Positions 57,137-64,000 of a stretch of DNA of 64,000 nucleotides are shown here, in pieces. Within the stretch, counting starts at the first letter, position 1. Every line of letters begins with the position of its first letter. The stretch spans positions 1 through 64,000 of the forward strand of contig NZ_JAKGBI010000014.1 in assembly GCF_021530565.1 (NCBI RefSeq). The letters are read 5' to 3'. Origin of the DNA: Pseudoalteromonas sp. SMS1. Lineage in GTDB: Bacteria; Pseudomonadota; Gammaproteobacteria; Enterobacterales; Alteromonadaceae. Under the pieces are notes generated by a model that worked only from the letters and a program-made list of their open reading frames with translations, did no database searches and had not been told where the DNA came from. The position numbers were made by a program, and so were the translations under genes.

Positions 57137-57847
57137 CTACCTTTTAAAGGTCAGATGGCCACCAAGACGGTATTTACTCCCCGAAGAGATAAGCCGAGCA
57201 AAGCTCACAATCCCCTGTGATGACCAAGTTCGGCGGATCACCTGTAAACAAGGCTCTTCATTGAACATATCAAGCCATTGGCAAATCTCTTCATTGGGCA
57301 TGATGGCTTCCACCGTGTGCCGCGCTTCGGTTAATGGCGCGACTTGGGTGAGGTATTCGTGAGGTGTTGTTTGACTGAAATCTTGTTGCAGGTATTGAGG
57401 CGCTAAGGCTGGATTGACAAAGCGCTCTTCTACTTGGAGCGGGGCATCATTCTCATTATGTACGATGATACTCCGATACACCAAGCTCTCCATTTCTACA
57501 CCTAGTGCGATTGCGATGGGAGCAATTGCTGAAATAGACTCCAGTGACAACACCACACAAGTGTAGTTGCCTCCACGCTCCTTCACCTCATCGGCGATGT
57601 TACGGATTTCCAGTAACGAAGATTGGGACTTAAAGTTCGCAACAAATGTGCCTAACCCTTGACTGCGAGTCAGTACACCACTTTCTGTCAGTTCACTGAG
57701 CGCACGTCTAGCCGTCATCCTACTGACTTGAAACTGTTCAGACAGTTCATTTTCAGACGGAACCCGTTGGTTTTCTTGCCAATCGCCTGCGCGGATTTTA
57801 TCAGTAATGTGTTGTTTTATCTGTGCAAACTTAGGTTGTTCAGTCAC
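57137..57847 (-). CDS. hutC: Histidine utilisation repressor HutC, GntR family
   Basis: A GntR/HutC-subfamily repressor with an N-terminal winged helix (KFAQIKQHITDKIRAGDW, SENELSEQFQVSRMTARRAL) and a C-terminal UTRA ligand domain (ISSGSKYRLGGHLTF end). In known systems urocanate releases it from DNA. The frame opens at TTG 57862, but GTG 57847 (MTEQPKFAQIKQ) better matches homologues. Length is about 236 residues. It is divergent from hutI, across a perfect 14-bp palindrome. Confidence 0.9.
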   Translation of the reverse strand: MTEQPKFAQIKQHITDKIRAGDWQENQRVPSENELSEQFQVSRMTARRALSELTESGVLTRSQGLGTFVANFKSQSSLLEIRNIADEVKERGGNYTCVVLSLESISAIAPIAIALGVEMESLVYRSIIVHNENDAPLQVEERFVNPALAPQYLQQDFSQTTPHEYLTQVAPLTEARHTVEAIMPNEEICQWLDMFNEEPCLQVIRRTWSSQGIVSFARLISSGSKYRLGGHLTFKR

Positions 57848-57896
57848 GATTCGCTGCCGCAAAAATTAAGGTTACTCATAAAGGTGGCACAGTTAT

Positions 57897-57910
57897 CTTG
57901 TATATACAAG
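57897..57910. promoter_or_regulatory. Probable HutC operator
   Basis: CTTGTATATACAAG is a perfect 14-bp palindrome between hutC and hutI, of the TGTA-N2-TACA type reported for HutC. It lies 46 nt before the hutI start and 50 nt before hutC, so one dimer could control both genes. Confidence 0.82.
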
Positions 57911-57956
57911 TATTCTTGCTAAACTCGTATTAATTTTATCCAACCGAGTATAGACT

Positions 57957-59180
57957 GTGATCGATGTAGATTTAGTGATAACTAATGCGAATATTGCGAC
58001 AATGGATGCGCAAATTGAGGGTGCATATGGTGTGATTGAAAATGGGGCCGTCATGATTAAAGACGACACCATTGTTTGGCTTGGTAAGGAGTCCGAACTA
58101 CCAGAGTTTGACGCGTTATCTATTCCTGTTACTTCGGCAAAAGGTGCGTGGTTAACACCGGGATTAATTGATTGCCATACCCATATTTTATTTGCAGGCT
58201 CTCGTGCTGAAGAGTTTGAGAAACGTTTAAACGGCGTTTCATATCAAGAGATTGCAGAGCAAGGAGGGGGGATTGCGACAACCGTAAAGGCGACTCGACA
58301 GGCATCGAAAGAAACCTTGTTTGTTGCGGCAAAGGCGCGTTTGAATGCCTTGCTACGTGAAGGTGTAACGACGGTAGAAAGTAAGTCGGGATATGGGTTA
58401 GATACCGACACAGAATTAAAGCTGCTTGAAGTCAATGAAATTTTGAATGAGCACCACCCAATTCAAATCCAAAGCACTTTTTTAGGCGCCCATGCACTAC
58501 CGCCTGAATTCAAAGGCAACAGTGACGGTTACATTGATTTAGTCTGTGACGAAATGCTGCCACGAGTTGCTGAGCGCAACTTAGCAGATGCGGTGGATGT
58601 TTTTTGTGAAAATGTTGGCTTTAGTCATGCTCAAACAAAACGAGTATTTGAGCGTGCAACAGAACTCGGACTGAAAGTGAAATGTCATGCAGAACAGCTA
58701 TCTAACCAACACGGTAGTGAATTGGTGGCTGAGTTCAATGGCCTGTCTGCTGATCACATCGAATATCTAGATGAGCAAGGGGTGATGGCGATGGCAAAAT
58801 CAGGCACGGTTGCTGTGATCTTACCCGGGGCATTTTACTTCTTGCGTGAAACACAATATCCCCCAATCGAACTGTTGCGTGAACATGGTGTGCCGATTGC
58901 AATTGCCAGTGATTTTAATCCGGGTACAGCCCCGCTGTGTTCTGTACGTTTAATGCTCAATATGGCATGTACTTTGTTCCGAATGACACCCGAAGAAGCG
59001 CTATTGGGTGCAACACGACATGCTGCTCAAGCACTGGGGTTAAGTGATCGCGGTGTTCTCAAAGTAGGGGCTAAGGCGGATATCGCAATGTGGCAAATTC
59101 AGCATCCCGCTGAATTAAGTTACCAATTTGGCGTAAACGATCTGTTAAATCTGTGGATATCGGGTAGACTTATTCAATAA
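57957..59180 (+). CDS. hutI: Imidazolonepropionase
   Basis: Third step of histidine degradation: opens imidazolone-5-propionate to N-formimino-L-glutamate. An amidohydrolase-fold metalloenzyme with metal ligands in the [13 protein letters not shown] block, His in KCHAEQLS, and the Asp in [11 protein letters not shown]. Length is 407 residues, the family norm. The GTG at 57957 gives the family N-terminus. hutH and hutU are absent from the window, so the pathway is split. Confidence 0.95.
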   Translation: MIDVDLVITNANIATMDAQIEGAYGVIENGAVMIKDDTIVWLGKESELPEFDALSIPVTSAKGAWLTPGLIDCHTHILFAGSRAEEFEKRLNGVSYQEIAEQGGGIATTVKATRQASKETLFVAAKARLNALLREGVTTVESKSGYGLDTDTELKLLEVNEILNEHHPIQIQSTFLGAHALPPEFKGNSDGYIDLVCDEMLPRVAERNLADAVDVFCENVGFSHAQTKRVFERATELGLKVKCHAEQLSNQHGSELVAEFNGLSADHIEYLDEQGVMAMAKSGTVAVILPGAFYFLRETQYPPIELLREHGVPIAIASDFNPGTAPLCSVRLMLNMACTLFRMTPEEALLGATRHAAQALGLSDRGVLKVGAKADIAMWQIQHPAELSYQFGVNDLLNLWISGRLIQ

Positions 59181-59205
59181 TAACGAAGTAAAAAGTGGTC
59201 GAAGA

Positions 59206-61053
59206 ATGGCAAAAGTGGTGTCTGTGAAGTGGATATATACGTTCATTTTAGCGTGTATGGGGTTCCCAGTTTGGGCAAATACTACTTTATTTGACACGTC
59301 ATTAATCGGCGCTTGGCAACCTGAGCTTGTCAATGCATTCTTTGCTGGTGTCGTGATGAGCTTAAGTTTGGTCGCGATTGCCCGCTCGCAGTTTGCAACC
59401 AATAGAATTATCCATGCACTGCTTGGGACGGGGTGCCTGGCCATACTTGCTGGTATGGGCGACGTGGCTCTGTATGGCCTTGTAGCTATATTACTGCTAC
59501 ATATCTGGCAAAGTGATAAGCTCGGTAAAGGTTGGCACATTGTCATTGCGGCACTGTCTTCTGTCTGTGCTACCTTACTGATTATTTCTCATTTTTGGTG
59601 GCATTGGCCGCAAATTTACGTCATTGCTGCCACCTTACCGATCTTTATTAGTGAACTTTTTCTACATGCGGAAAATAACGACCTCCCCCCCACTGTGGAA
59701 CCTGACCCAATCTCAAATAGTGATATATTAGGTTTGCCTGACCGCGCAGGTGTGAGAGAGGCATTCAATGAGTACCGCGCTCGGGAACCTGGTACGGCAA
59801 TGCTGGTTATGATCCGGCTAGAAGGGTTTCAACAAGTCAATTTTCACCTTGGTAGGGAGTTCGGGGATCTATTGCTTGCGCAATCGGCCAATCGCATGAA
59901 GCAGTATCTGCAAAGTCATGATGTGATGCCAATTACGTTAGGTAATGACGTGGCAAGGTTGGCGCATTTAGGAGGCCTACACTTTGTTTTTGTGTGTAGT
60001 TTAGCGAACCAAAAACATCTTCATGAGCACCTTTGTGCGGAGATCATCGAAAGTACTTTAAAGCCTTTTAATGTAGGCAATTGCATCATTGAAGTCAGTG
60101 CCCGTGCTAGCTTTGTCAATTGTGATGAAGAGCTAGGACAATTTGACGATTTGCTGACATGTGCTTTTCTTGCCCTAGATAGCTCGCCCGAAAAGGTGAT
60201 TGCACCCTATGAGCAGAAGATGCAAATAGATCGCTTGGAGCAACAGGCGCGATTGGCGGAGCTTGCACACATTGATTTTAAAAATGAACTCGAATTGTAC
60301 TTCCAACCCATTGTTCGTAATGGTGATGGTGACATCGAATATGTCGAGCTATTGCTGCGTTGGCAGCATCCAAAACAAGGTATTTTGGCGGCCAGTAAAT
60401 TTATCGATGACATTCGTATTGCTGGTTTAGCACTGCCATTGGCCCAATATGTGATAGAACGCGCCGCGGAAATTGCACTGGCACTCAGAGTTGAAGGTAT
60501 TCAAATGCCGCTGGGTATTAACTTATTTGGCCCTGAGATGCTGCATGAAGAGTTTATCGAGTTCGTTGATCGGGTCTTAGTCGAGCACCAGCTATTGCCA
60601 CAGGATATTATTATTGAGTGCCCTTCACAAATGTTTACTACGCTTGATCCACAGGGTATCGCCATGGTGGCGAGACTTCGCACTATGGGGGTGAGGTTGT
60701 GTGTGGATGGATTTGGCGAGTCGCCTTTACTGTTAGCGAAGCTGCCAAAGCTAGAAGTGGATTATGTCAAACTAGGTCGCTCGTTAACGACACCAAATCA
60801 AAACCAAGGAAATTTTAAAGCGGTTGTTCGTGGAATCGTTGAAATGCAAAACGTACAAGAGTGTAAAGTGATTTGTGAAGGCGTCGAATCCCAAGAACAA
60901 TTACAATTTGCGCAGAACTTAAATGCGTTCGCTGCACAAGGGTATTTGTTTACCCGACCTTTGAGCAGTGTTGGCATGATTAGTTGGCTTAAGCAATGGC
61001 GTTGGGAGCACCCGGTAGACGATACACCGAGTGCCACAGATGGAACGCACTAG
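59206..61053 (+). CDS. Membrane protein with degenerate GGDEF and EAL domains
   Basis: The N-terminal about 160 residues hold a signal-like helix and about four TM segments. A GGDEF-like domain follows in which the motif is GGLHF (about 256-260), so it cannot be a cyclase. The EAL-like domain keeps Glu381 (ELLLR for EALLR), Glu471, Lys in DYVKLGRS, Glu in CEGVES and Gln in QGYLF. It has lost key metal residues: DDFG is DGFG (Asp501-Gly502) and the conserved Thr-Glu after Glu471 is Pro-Ser. A catalytically dead c-di-GMP sensor or a scaffold is inferred. It lies between hutI and hutG, starting 25 nt after hutI. Confidence 0.85.
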   Translation: MAKVVSVKWIYTFILACMGFPVWANTTLFDTSLIGAWQPELVNAFFAGVVMSLSLVAIARSQFATNRIIHALLGTGCLAILAGMGDVALYGLVAILLLHIWQSDKLGKGWHIVIAALSSVCATLLIISHFWWHWPQIYVIAATLPIFISELFLHAENNDLPPTVEPDPISNSDILGLPDRAGVREAFNEYRAREPGTAMLVMIRLEGFQQVNFHLGREFGDLLLAQSANRMKQYLQSHDVMPITLGNDVARLAHLGGLHFVFVCSLANQKHLHEHLCAEIIESTLKPFNVGNCIIEVSARASFVNCDEELGQFDDLLTCAFLALDSSPEKVIAPYEQKMQIDRLEQQARLAELAHIDFKNELELYFQPIVRNGDGDIEYVELLLRWQHPKQGILAASKFIDDIRIAGLALPLAQYVIERAAEIALALRVEGIQMPLGINLFGPEMLHEEFIEFVDRVLVEHQLLPQDIIIECPSQMFTTLDPQGIAMVARLRTMGVRLCVDGFGESPLLLAKLPKLEVDYVKLGRSLTTPNQNQGNFKAVVRGIVEMQNVQECKVICEGVESQEQLQFAQNLNAFAAQGYLFTRPLSSVGMISWLKQWRWEHPVDDTPSATDGTH

Positions 61054-62105
61054 GTGTGTTTAGCTCTGAGGTAGCTACACACTAGCCCCGATAGTACTTG
61101 GCCTGCTTCAATATGACCCTGTGCCACACCTTGTGGGTGATTAGCCGGCGCCGCTTCGCATAGGTGCAGATATCGAGCATTCGGCTGCAGTGCACCTAAA
61201 TACACAAAGTGTTCAGCATCGTTCACACTGAAACCGCAGTTTGTAAAGGCACTGACTGGCATGCCCGAAATCGCGTCAACATCCACTTCAATGCCCAGCG
61301 GGCGAGACTTGTCGAAGCGTTTTAGCGCGGGTGCAATGGCATCGGTTAAGTTGATTTTTCGTGATACTAAAATGTCTTGGTAACTACTAAAGGTAAACCC
61401 TGCGTCTGTGAGTGCACTGACAATGGTGTCGTTGTTTTTTTGTTCGTGCATGCCGACGACGTGATAATCATCTAAATAGCCTTCATGATGTGCATAGCTG
61501 AAACCATTCCCCGAATGTCGTCCTTCCAATGCTCTGAAGTCAGCATGTGGATCAAAATTAATGGCTTGGCAGGGGACACTTTGACTTTGCGACAGCGCCT
61601 TTAAAAGCCCGTAGCTGTTGTTGTGTCCTCCTCCTATAACAATCGGTTCAAGACCAGCGTCAAAGATGGCTTTTAAAACCCCACTGACACGTTGATCAAG
61701 TTCCGCGCACAATGTACGCAGTTGCGCCAATCCAGTGGCACTGTGATTATCAATCTTTTCACTTTGTGACTGTAAATCAACGGTAATTACTTCACCTAAC
61801 AGCAGAACGTTGTCTGGTTGCAAAAATTGATTGCATGGCAAGTTTAAAAACCGTTTCAAAAAAGCGAACCAGCCATCGGTAGCCCCACCGTTACCGCAGT
61901 TACCTCGCGGTCCGATATCTTCGTTAATCGCGACAAGTACATATTTAATTCCAAACTGTGCCGCGTCTTTCAGTGCCTGAGAGAATTCATTTTGTACTTG
62001 CAAAAATGACAGGGTTTGCCAAAAGCGAGTTTCATTGTCGCGTGTTGCGGTGAACTCGTTGATATGCGATTCGTTATAAATTTTAATCCAGTTATTTACA
62101 GTCAT
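61050..62105 (-). CDS. hutG: Formimidoylglutamase
   Basis: Hydrolyses N-formimidoyl-L-glutamate to glutamate and formamide, the last step of this hut branch. An arginase/ureohydrolase-fold dimanganese enzyme with motifs VIGGGHNNSYG, NFDPHADFRALEGRHSGNGF (metal ligands D-x-H-x-D) and GIEVDVDAISG. Length is 351 residues. It is convergent with the GGDEF-EAL gene (4-nt overlap at the 3' ends). Confidence 0.92.
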   Translation of the reverse strand: MTVNNWIKIYNESHINEFTATRDNETRFWQTLSFLQVQNEFSQALKDAAQFGIKYVLVAINEDIGPRGNCGNGGATDGWFAFLKRFLNLPCNQFLQPDNVLLLGEVITVDLQSQSEKIDNHSATGLAQLRTLCAELDQRVSGVLKAIFDAGLEPIVIGGGHNNSYGLLKALSQSQSVPCQAINFDPHADFRALEGRHSGNGFSYAHHEGYLDDYHVVGMHEQKNNDTIVSALTDAGFTFSSYQDILVSRKINLTDAIAPALKRFDKSRPLGIEVDVDAISGMPVSAFTNCGFSVNDAEHFVYLGALQPNARYLHLCEAAPANHPQGVAQGHIEAGQVLSGLVCSYLRAKHT

Positions 62106-62193
62106 GGTATTCGGGTGTTTATCAGTGCAGGTAATTCTATAGAAGATAGCAGAGCTGCTCTCGTTTCGAGTGTCAGCTCAGGCTTGTTTAGTG

Positions 62194-62703
62194 TTAGTCG
62201 TCAGCCGTGTTGTCATCGACTTCAAGTAATAGCTCTTCTGCTGAAATAATGATGCCGGTGGAATCAGCATACAGGAAGTCATCATCAAAAAATGAGACGC
62301 CGGCAAAGTTCACAGGGACACCTTGCTCACCAGCGCCTTCGCTATCTGCGGCGACAGGAATAGATGCTATGGCTTGAATGCCAAGTTCGCATTCTTCCAG
62401 CTCTTCTACATGACGAACAGCACCGTATACAACGATACCTTGCCAATTGTTATCGGTTGCTAATTCAGCAAGGTCGATATCGATTAATGCACGTCTTGTC
62501 GACCCTCCGCCATCGATTAATAAAACTCTGCCCGTACCGTCTTGTTGTAGTACTTCAGCAATCATTTCATTGTTTTCGAAGCACTTGACGGTTTTTATAC
62601 GTCCACTAAAGGCGCTTTGTCCGCCAAAGTTAATGAACATCGGCTCAAGTACGTCAATGGCATCGGCGAAGTGATCGCACAGATCAGAAGTGCTGTAATC
62701 CAT
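62194..62703 (-). CDS. rraA: RNase E activity regulator RraA
   Basis: A small ring-forming protein that binds RNase E and restrains mRNA decay in E. coli. [10 protein letters not shown], the [19 protein letters not shown] block, [18 protein letters not shown] and the [13 protein letters not shown] segment match E. coli RraA closely. ATG 62703 ([10 protein letters not shown]) aligns with the E. coli start; ATG 62706 is adjacent. It follows gagga. The acidic tail is longer than in E. coli. Length is 169 residues. Confidence 0.95.
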   Translation of the reverse strand: MDYSTSDLCDHFADAIDVLEPMFINFGGQSAFSGRIKTVKCFENNEMIAEVLQQDGTGRVLLIDGGGSTRRALIDIDLAELATDNNWQGIVVYGAVRHVEELEECELGIQAIASIPVAADSEGAGEQGVPVNFAGVSFFDDDFLYADSTGIIISAEELLLEVDDNTADD

Positions 62704-62860
62704 CATAGTATCCTCAGAGAATGGCTAAACTGTTGTCAGTATACTCCCATTGAGAGGCGGCGCAATGCTTTGAATCAACTTACATAATTGTGTAACAAAA
62801 ATGTCGTGGGATTGTTATTAAGCTCTTCTATGCTGAAATTGTGAACAAATGTAAGCAACT

Positions 62861-63385
62861 ATGATGAAAGCACAAATAATTAAGCTGGATACGGCGCTTT
62901 ACTTTGCACTATATAAGCCGAAGCGAGGGCCATGGTTCAAGTGGCTCATGTTGATGTTGTCAAAAAGTGGCAATGGGGGTCTATACGTTATTCTCGCGCT
63001 ACTCAATGGCTACTTTATGGGAAAGGTAGGTGTCACTTTTATTCAAACGGTATTGGTGGCTTTTGCTATCGAAAGGCCGTTGTATTTCGTGTTGAAAAAA
63101 CATTTCGCGAGAGTGAGACCGTGTGATTGTTTGGCTGTTAAAGCCATGCTCACACCCAGTGATAAGTTTAGCTTGCCATCGGGACACAGTGCGGGCGCGT
63201 GGCTATATGCAACCTGCTTAATGGAAGTTTACCCTGTTTTGACAGTCCCCTTAATTATTTGGGCGACGGGGGTATCGCTATCACGAGTGCTGGTGGGGGT
63301 CCACTATCCAGTTGATGTCATTTTAGGGGCATTAATGGGAAGCGGGTGTGCCGTGTTGGCAATCGGGATTTTAGGAGAATTATGA
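62861..63385 (+). CDS. PAP2-family membrane phosphatase
   Basis: A membrane lipid phosphatase with the three PAP2 motifs: KHFARVRP (KxxxxxxRP), SLPSGHSAGAW (PSGH) and SRVLVGVHYPVDV (SRxxxxxHxxxD). About four to five TM helices over 174 residues. Such enzymes dephosphorylate phosphatidylglycerophosphate, phosphatidate or undecaprenyl pyrophosphate. The stop overlaps the start of a glycosyltransferase gene (ATGA), so a role in recycling the lipid carrier or acceptor for that enzyme is inferred. An ATG at 62864 is an alternative start. Confidence 0.87.
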   Translation: MMKAQIIKLDTALYFALYKPKRGPWFKWLMLMLSKSGNGGLYVILALLNGYFMGKVGVTFIQTVLVAFAIERPLYFVLKKHFARVRPCDCLAVKAMLTPSDKFSLPSGHSAGAWLYATCLMEVYPVLTVPLIIWATGVSLSRVLVGVHYPVDVILGALMGSGCAVLAIGILGEL

Positions 63386-64000
63386 AAATATTATACGGTA
63401 TCCAAGGAACAGGGAATGGCCACATTACGCGCGCACGTGTGATGGCTGAATGTTTCAAAAACATGAACATTGAAGTTGACTATTTGTTTTCTGGTCGCCC
63501 AGCAGATCAGTACTTCGATATGGATGTCTTTGGTGAGTTTCAAACGCGGACGGGGATGAGCTTCATTTCTAAAAGTGGGCGCATAAACTATCGAGAAACA
63601 GCCAAACAACTCAAGTTTGGAACATGTGTGCGAGACGTCAAGGCACTTAATATCAAACGTTACGATATGGTCTTTAATGATTTTGAGCCTATTTCTGCGT
63701 GGGCTGCCAAGTTGGCGAAGGTACCGGTTGTCGCGATGAGTCATCAAGCGGCATTTTTATCACCTGAAGTCCCGCTCTTTGGTGCTGGTACTATGCAGCG
63801 TGCGCTTATTCGCTGGTTTGCCCCAGCTGACGTCTTTTTAGGCGTTCATTGGCAGCCGTTTGCAAAAAATATTGTGCCGCCATTCATTGCTTATCATGGG
63901 GGTCATCATGCTTCTATTCCAAATAAAGTGTTGGTTTACCTCCCTTTTGAAGACCTGAATAGCATTGTTGAATTATTGGGAGACTTTCCTGATAGAGAGT
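63382..64000 (+). CDS. Glycosyltransferase, MJ1255/VC2487 type (partial)
   Basis: The gene runs off the window end; only about 206 codons are seen. The protein begins MKILYGIQGTGNGHITRARV, the signature N-terminus of the GT-B fold MJ1255/VC2487 family. A second recognisable stretch is the AMSHQAAFLSPEVP region. The frame remains open to base 64000. The start follows aggagaa and overlaps the PAP2 stop by four bases. The acceptor and donor are unknown. Confidence 0.8.
   Translation, partial: MKILYGIQGTGNGHITRARVMAECFKNMNIEVDYLFSGRPADQYFDMDVFGEFQTRTGMSFISKSGRINYRETAKQLKFGTCVRDVKALNIKRYDMVFNDFEPISAWAAKLAKVPVVAMSHQAAFLSPEVPLFGAGTMQRALIRWFAPADVFLGVHWQPFAKNIVPPFIAYHGGHHASIPNKVLVYLPFEDLNSIVELLGDFPDRE

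Overview
The window is chromosomal DNA from a marine gammaproteobacterium, most probably Pseudoalteromonas or a close Alteromonadales relative. The basis is gene content and order (glnA / DUF4124 / glnL-glnG, uvrD-tmcA, an S10 ribosomal cluster, hutC/hutI/hutG, many chemoreceptors), close resemblance of the core proteins to gammaproteobacterial orthologues, and moderate-to-low GC with AT-rich intergenic DNA. This is recognition from memory; no search was run. No rRNA, tRNA, CRISPR array, insertion sequence or prophage was seen.

Layout. 1-0.56 kb: structured non-coding DNA with a degenerate 21-nt direct repeat. 0.56-4.5 kb: three-gene run of a 3-methyladenine DNA glycosylase, SelO and an ABC exporter. 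4.6-10.8 kb: an OmpA-family protein, aconitase B, and a translationally coupled pair (beta-barrel-like secreted protein plus coiled-coil lipoprotein). 11.1-13.35 kb: a small 2OG-Fe oxygenase and a class V PLP enzyme, a strong terminator, then an unlisted 56-codon gene for a double-glycine-type leader peptide with a Cys-rich core. 13.4-18.8 kb: nitrogen-control cluster (cNMP-binding protein, glnG, glnL, DUF4124 protein, glnA), with recognisable NtrC boxes and a -24/-12 promoter. 18.9-26.3 kb: a two-component system with a sigma54-type regulator, next to a HlyD adaptor / ABC ATPase / FtsX permease operon that carries its own sigma54 promoter. 26.6-41.1 kb: typA, a CheW-CZB protein, an orphan periplasmic binding protein, tmcA, uvrD, cheV, a K+ channel, EVE protein, tesB and plsB. 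41.3-46.6 kb: a complete S10 operon (rpsJ to rpsQ) with promoter, leader and terminator, flanked by neither the str nor the spc operon. 46.8-56.1 kb: a VAO-type flavoenzyme, small membrane protein, secreted PLA2-like protein, hemN and two chemoreceptors. 56.3-62.1 kb: a YeeZ-like Rossmann protein and the hut genes around a doubly degenerate GGDEF-EAL protein. 62.2-64 kb: rraA, a PAP2 phosphatase and a truncated MJ1255/VC2487-type glycosyltransferase running off the end.

How the parts work together. GlnA/GlnL/GlnG form the classical NtrBC nitrogen circuit, and its promoter architecture closely follows the enteric glnAp2 layout. The second sigma54 regulator, at 25-26 kb, probably drives the adjacent exporter from a -24/-12 promoter just upstream of the HlyD gene. 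HutC faces hutI across a perfect 14-bp palindrome, so it probably represses histidine degradation; hutH and hutU are not in the window. Several sensory proteins (two MCPs, CheV, CheW-CZB, degenerate EAL protein) point to a motile, surface-interacting lifestyle.

The best candidate for something undescribed is the orphan peptide gene at 13178-13348: it has its own ribosome-binding site, an upstream palindrome and its own terminator, but no modification enzyme next to it.
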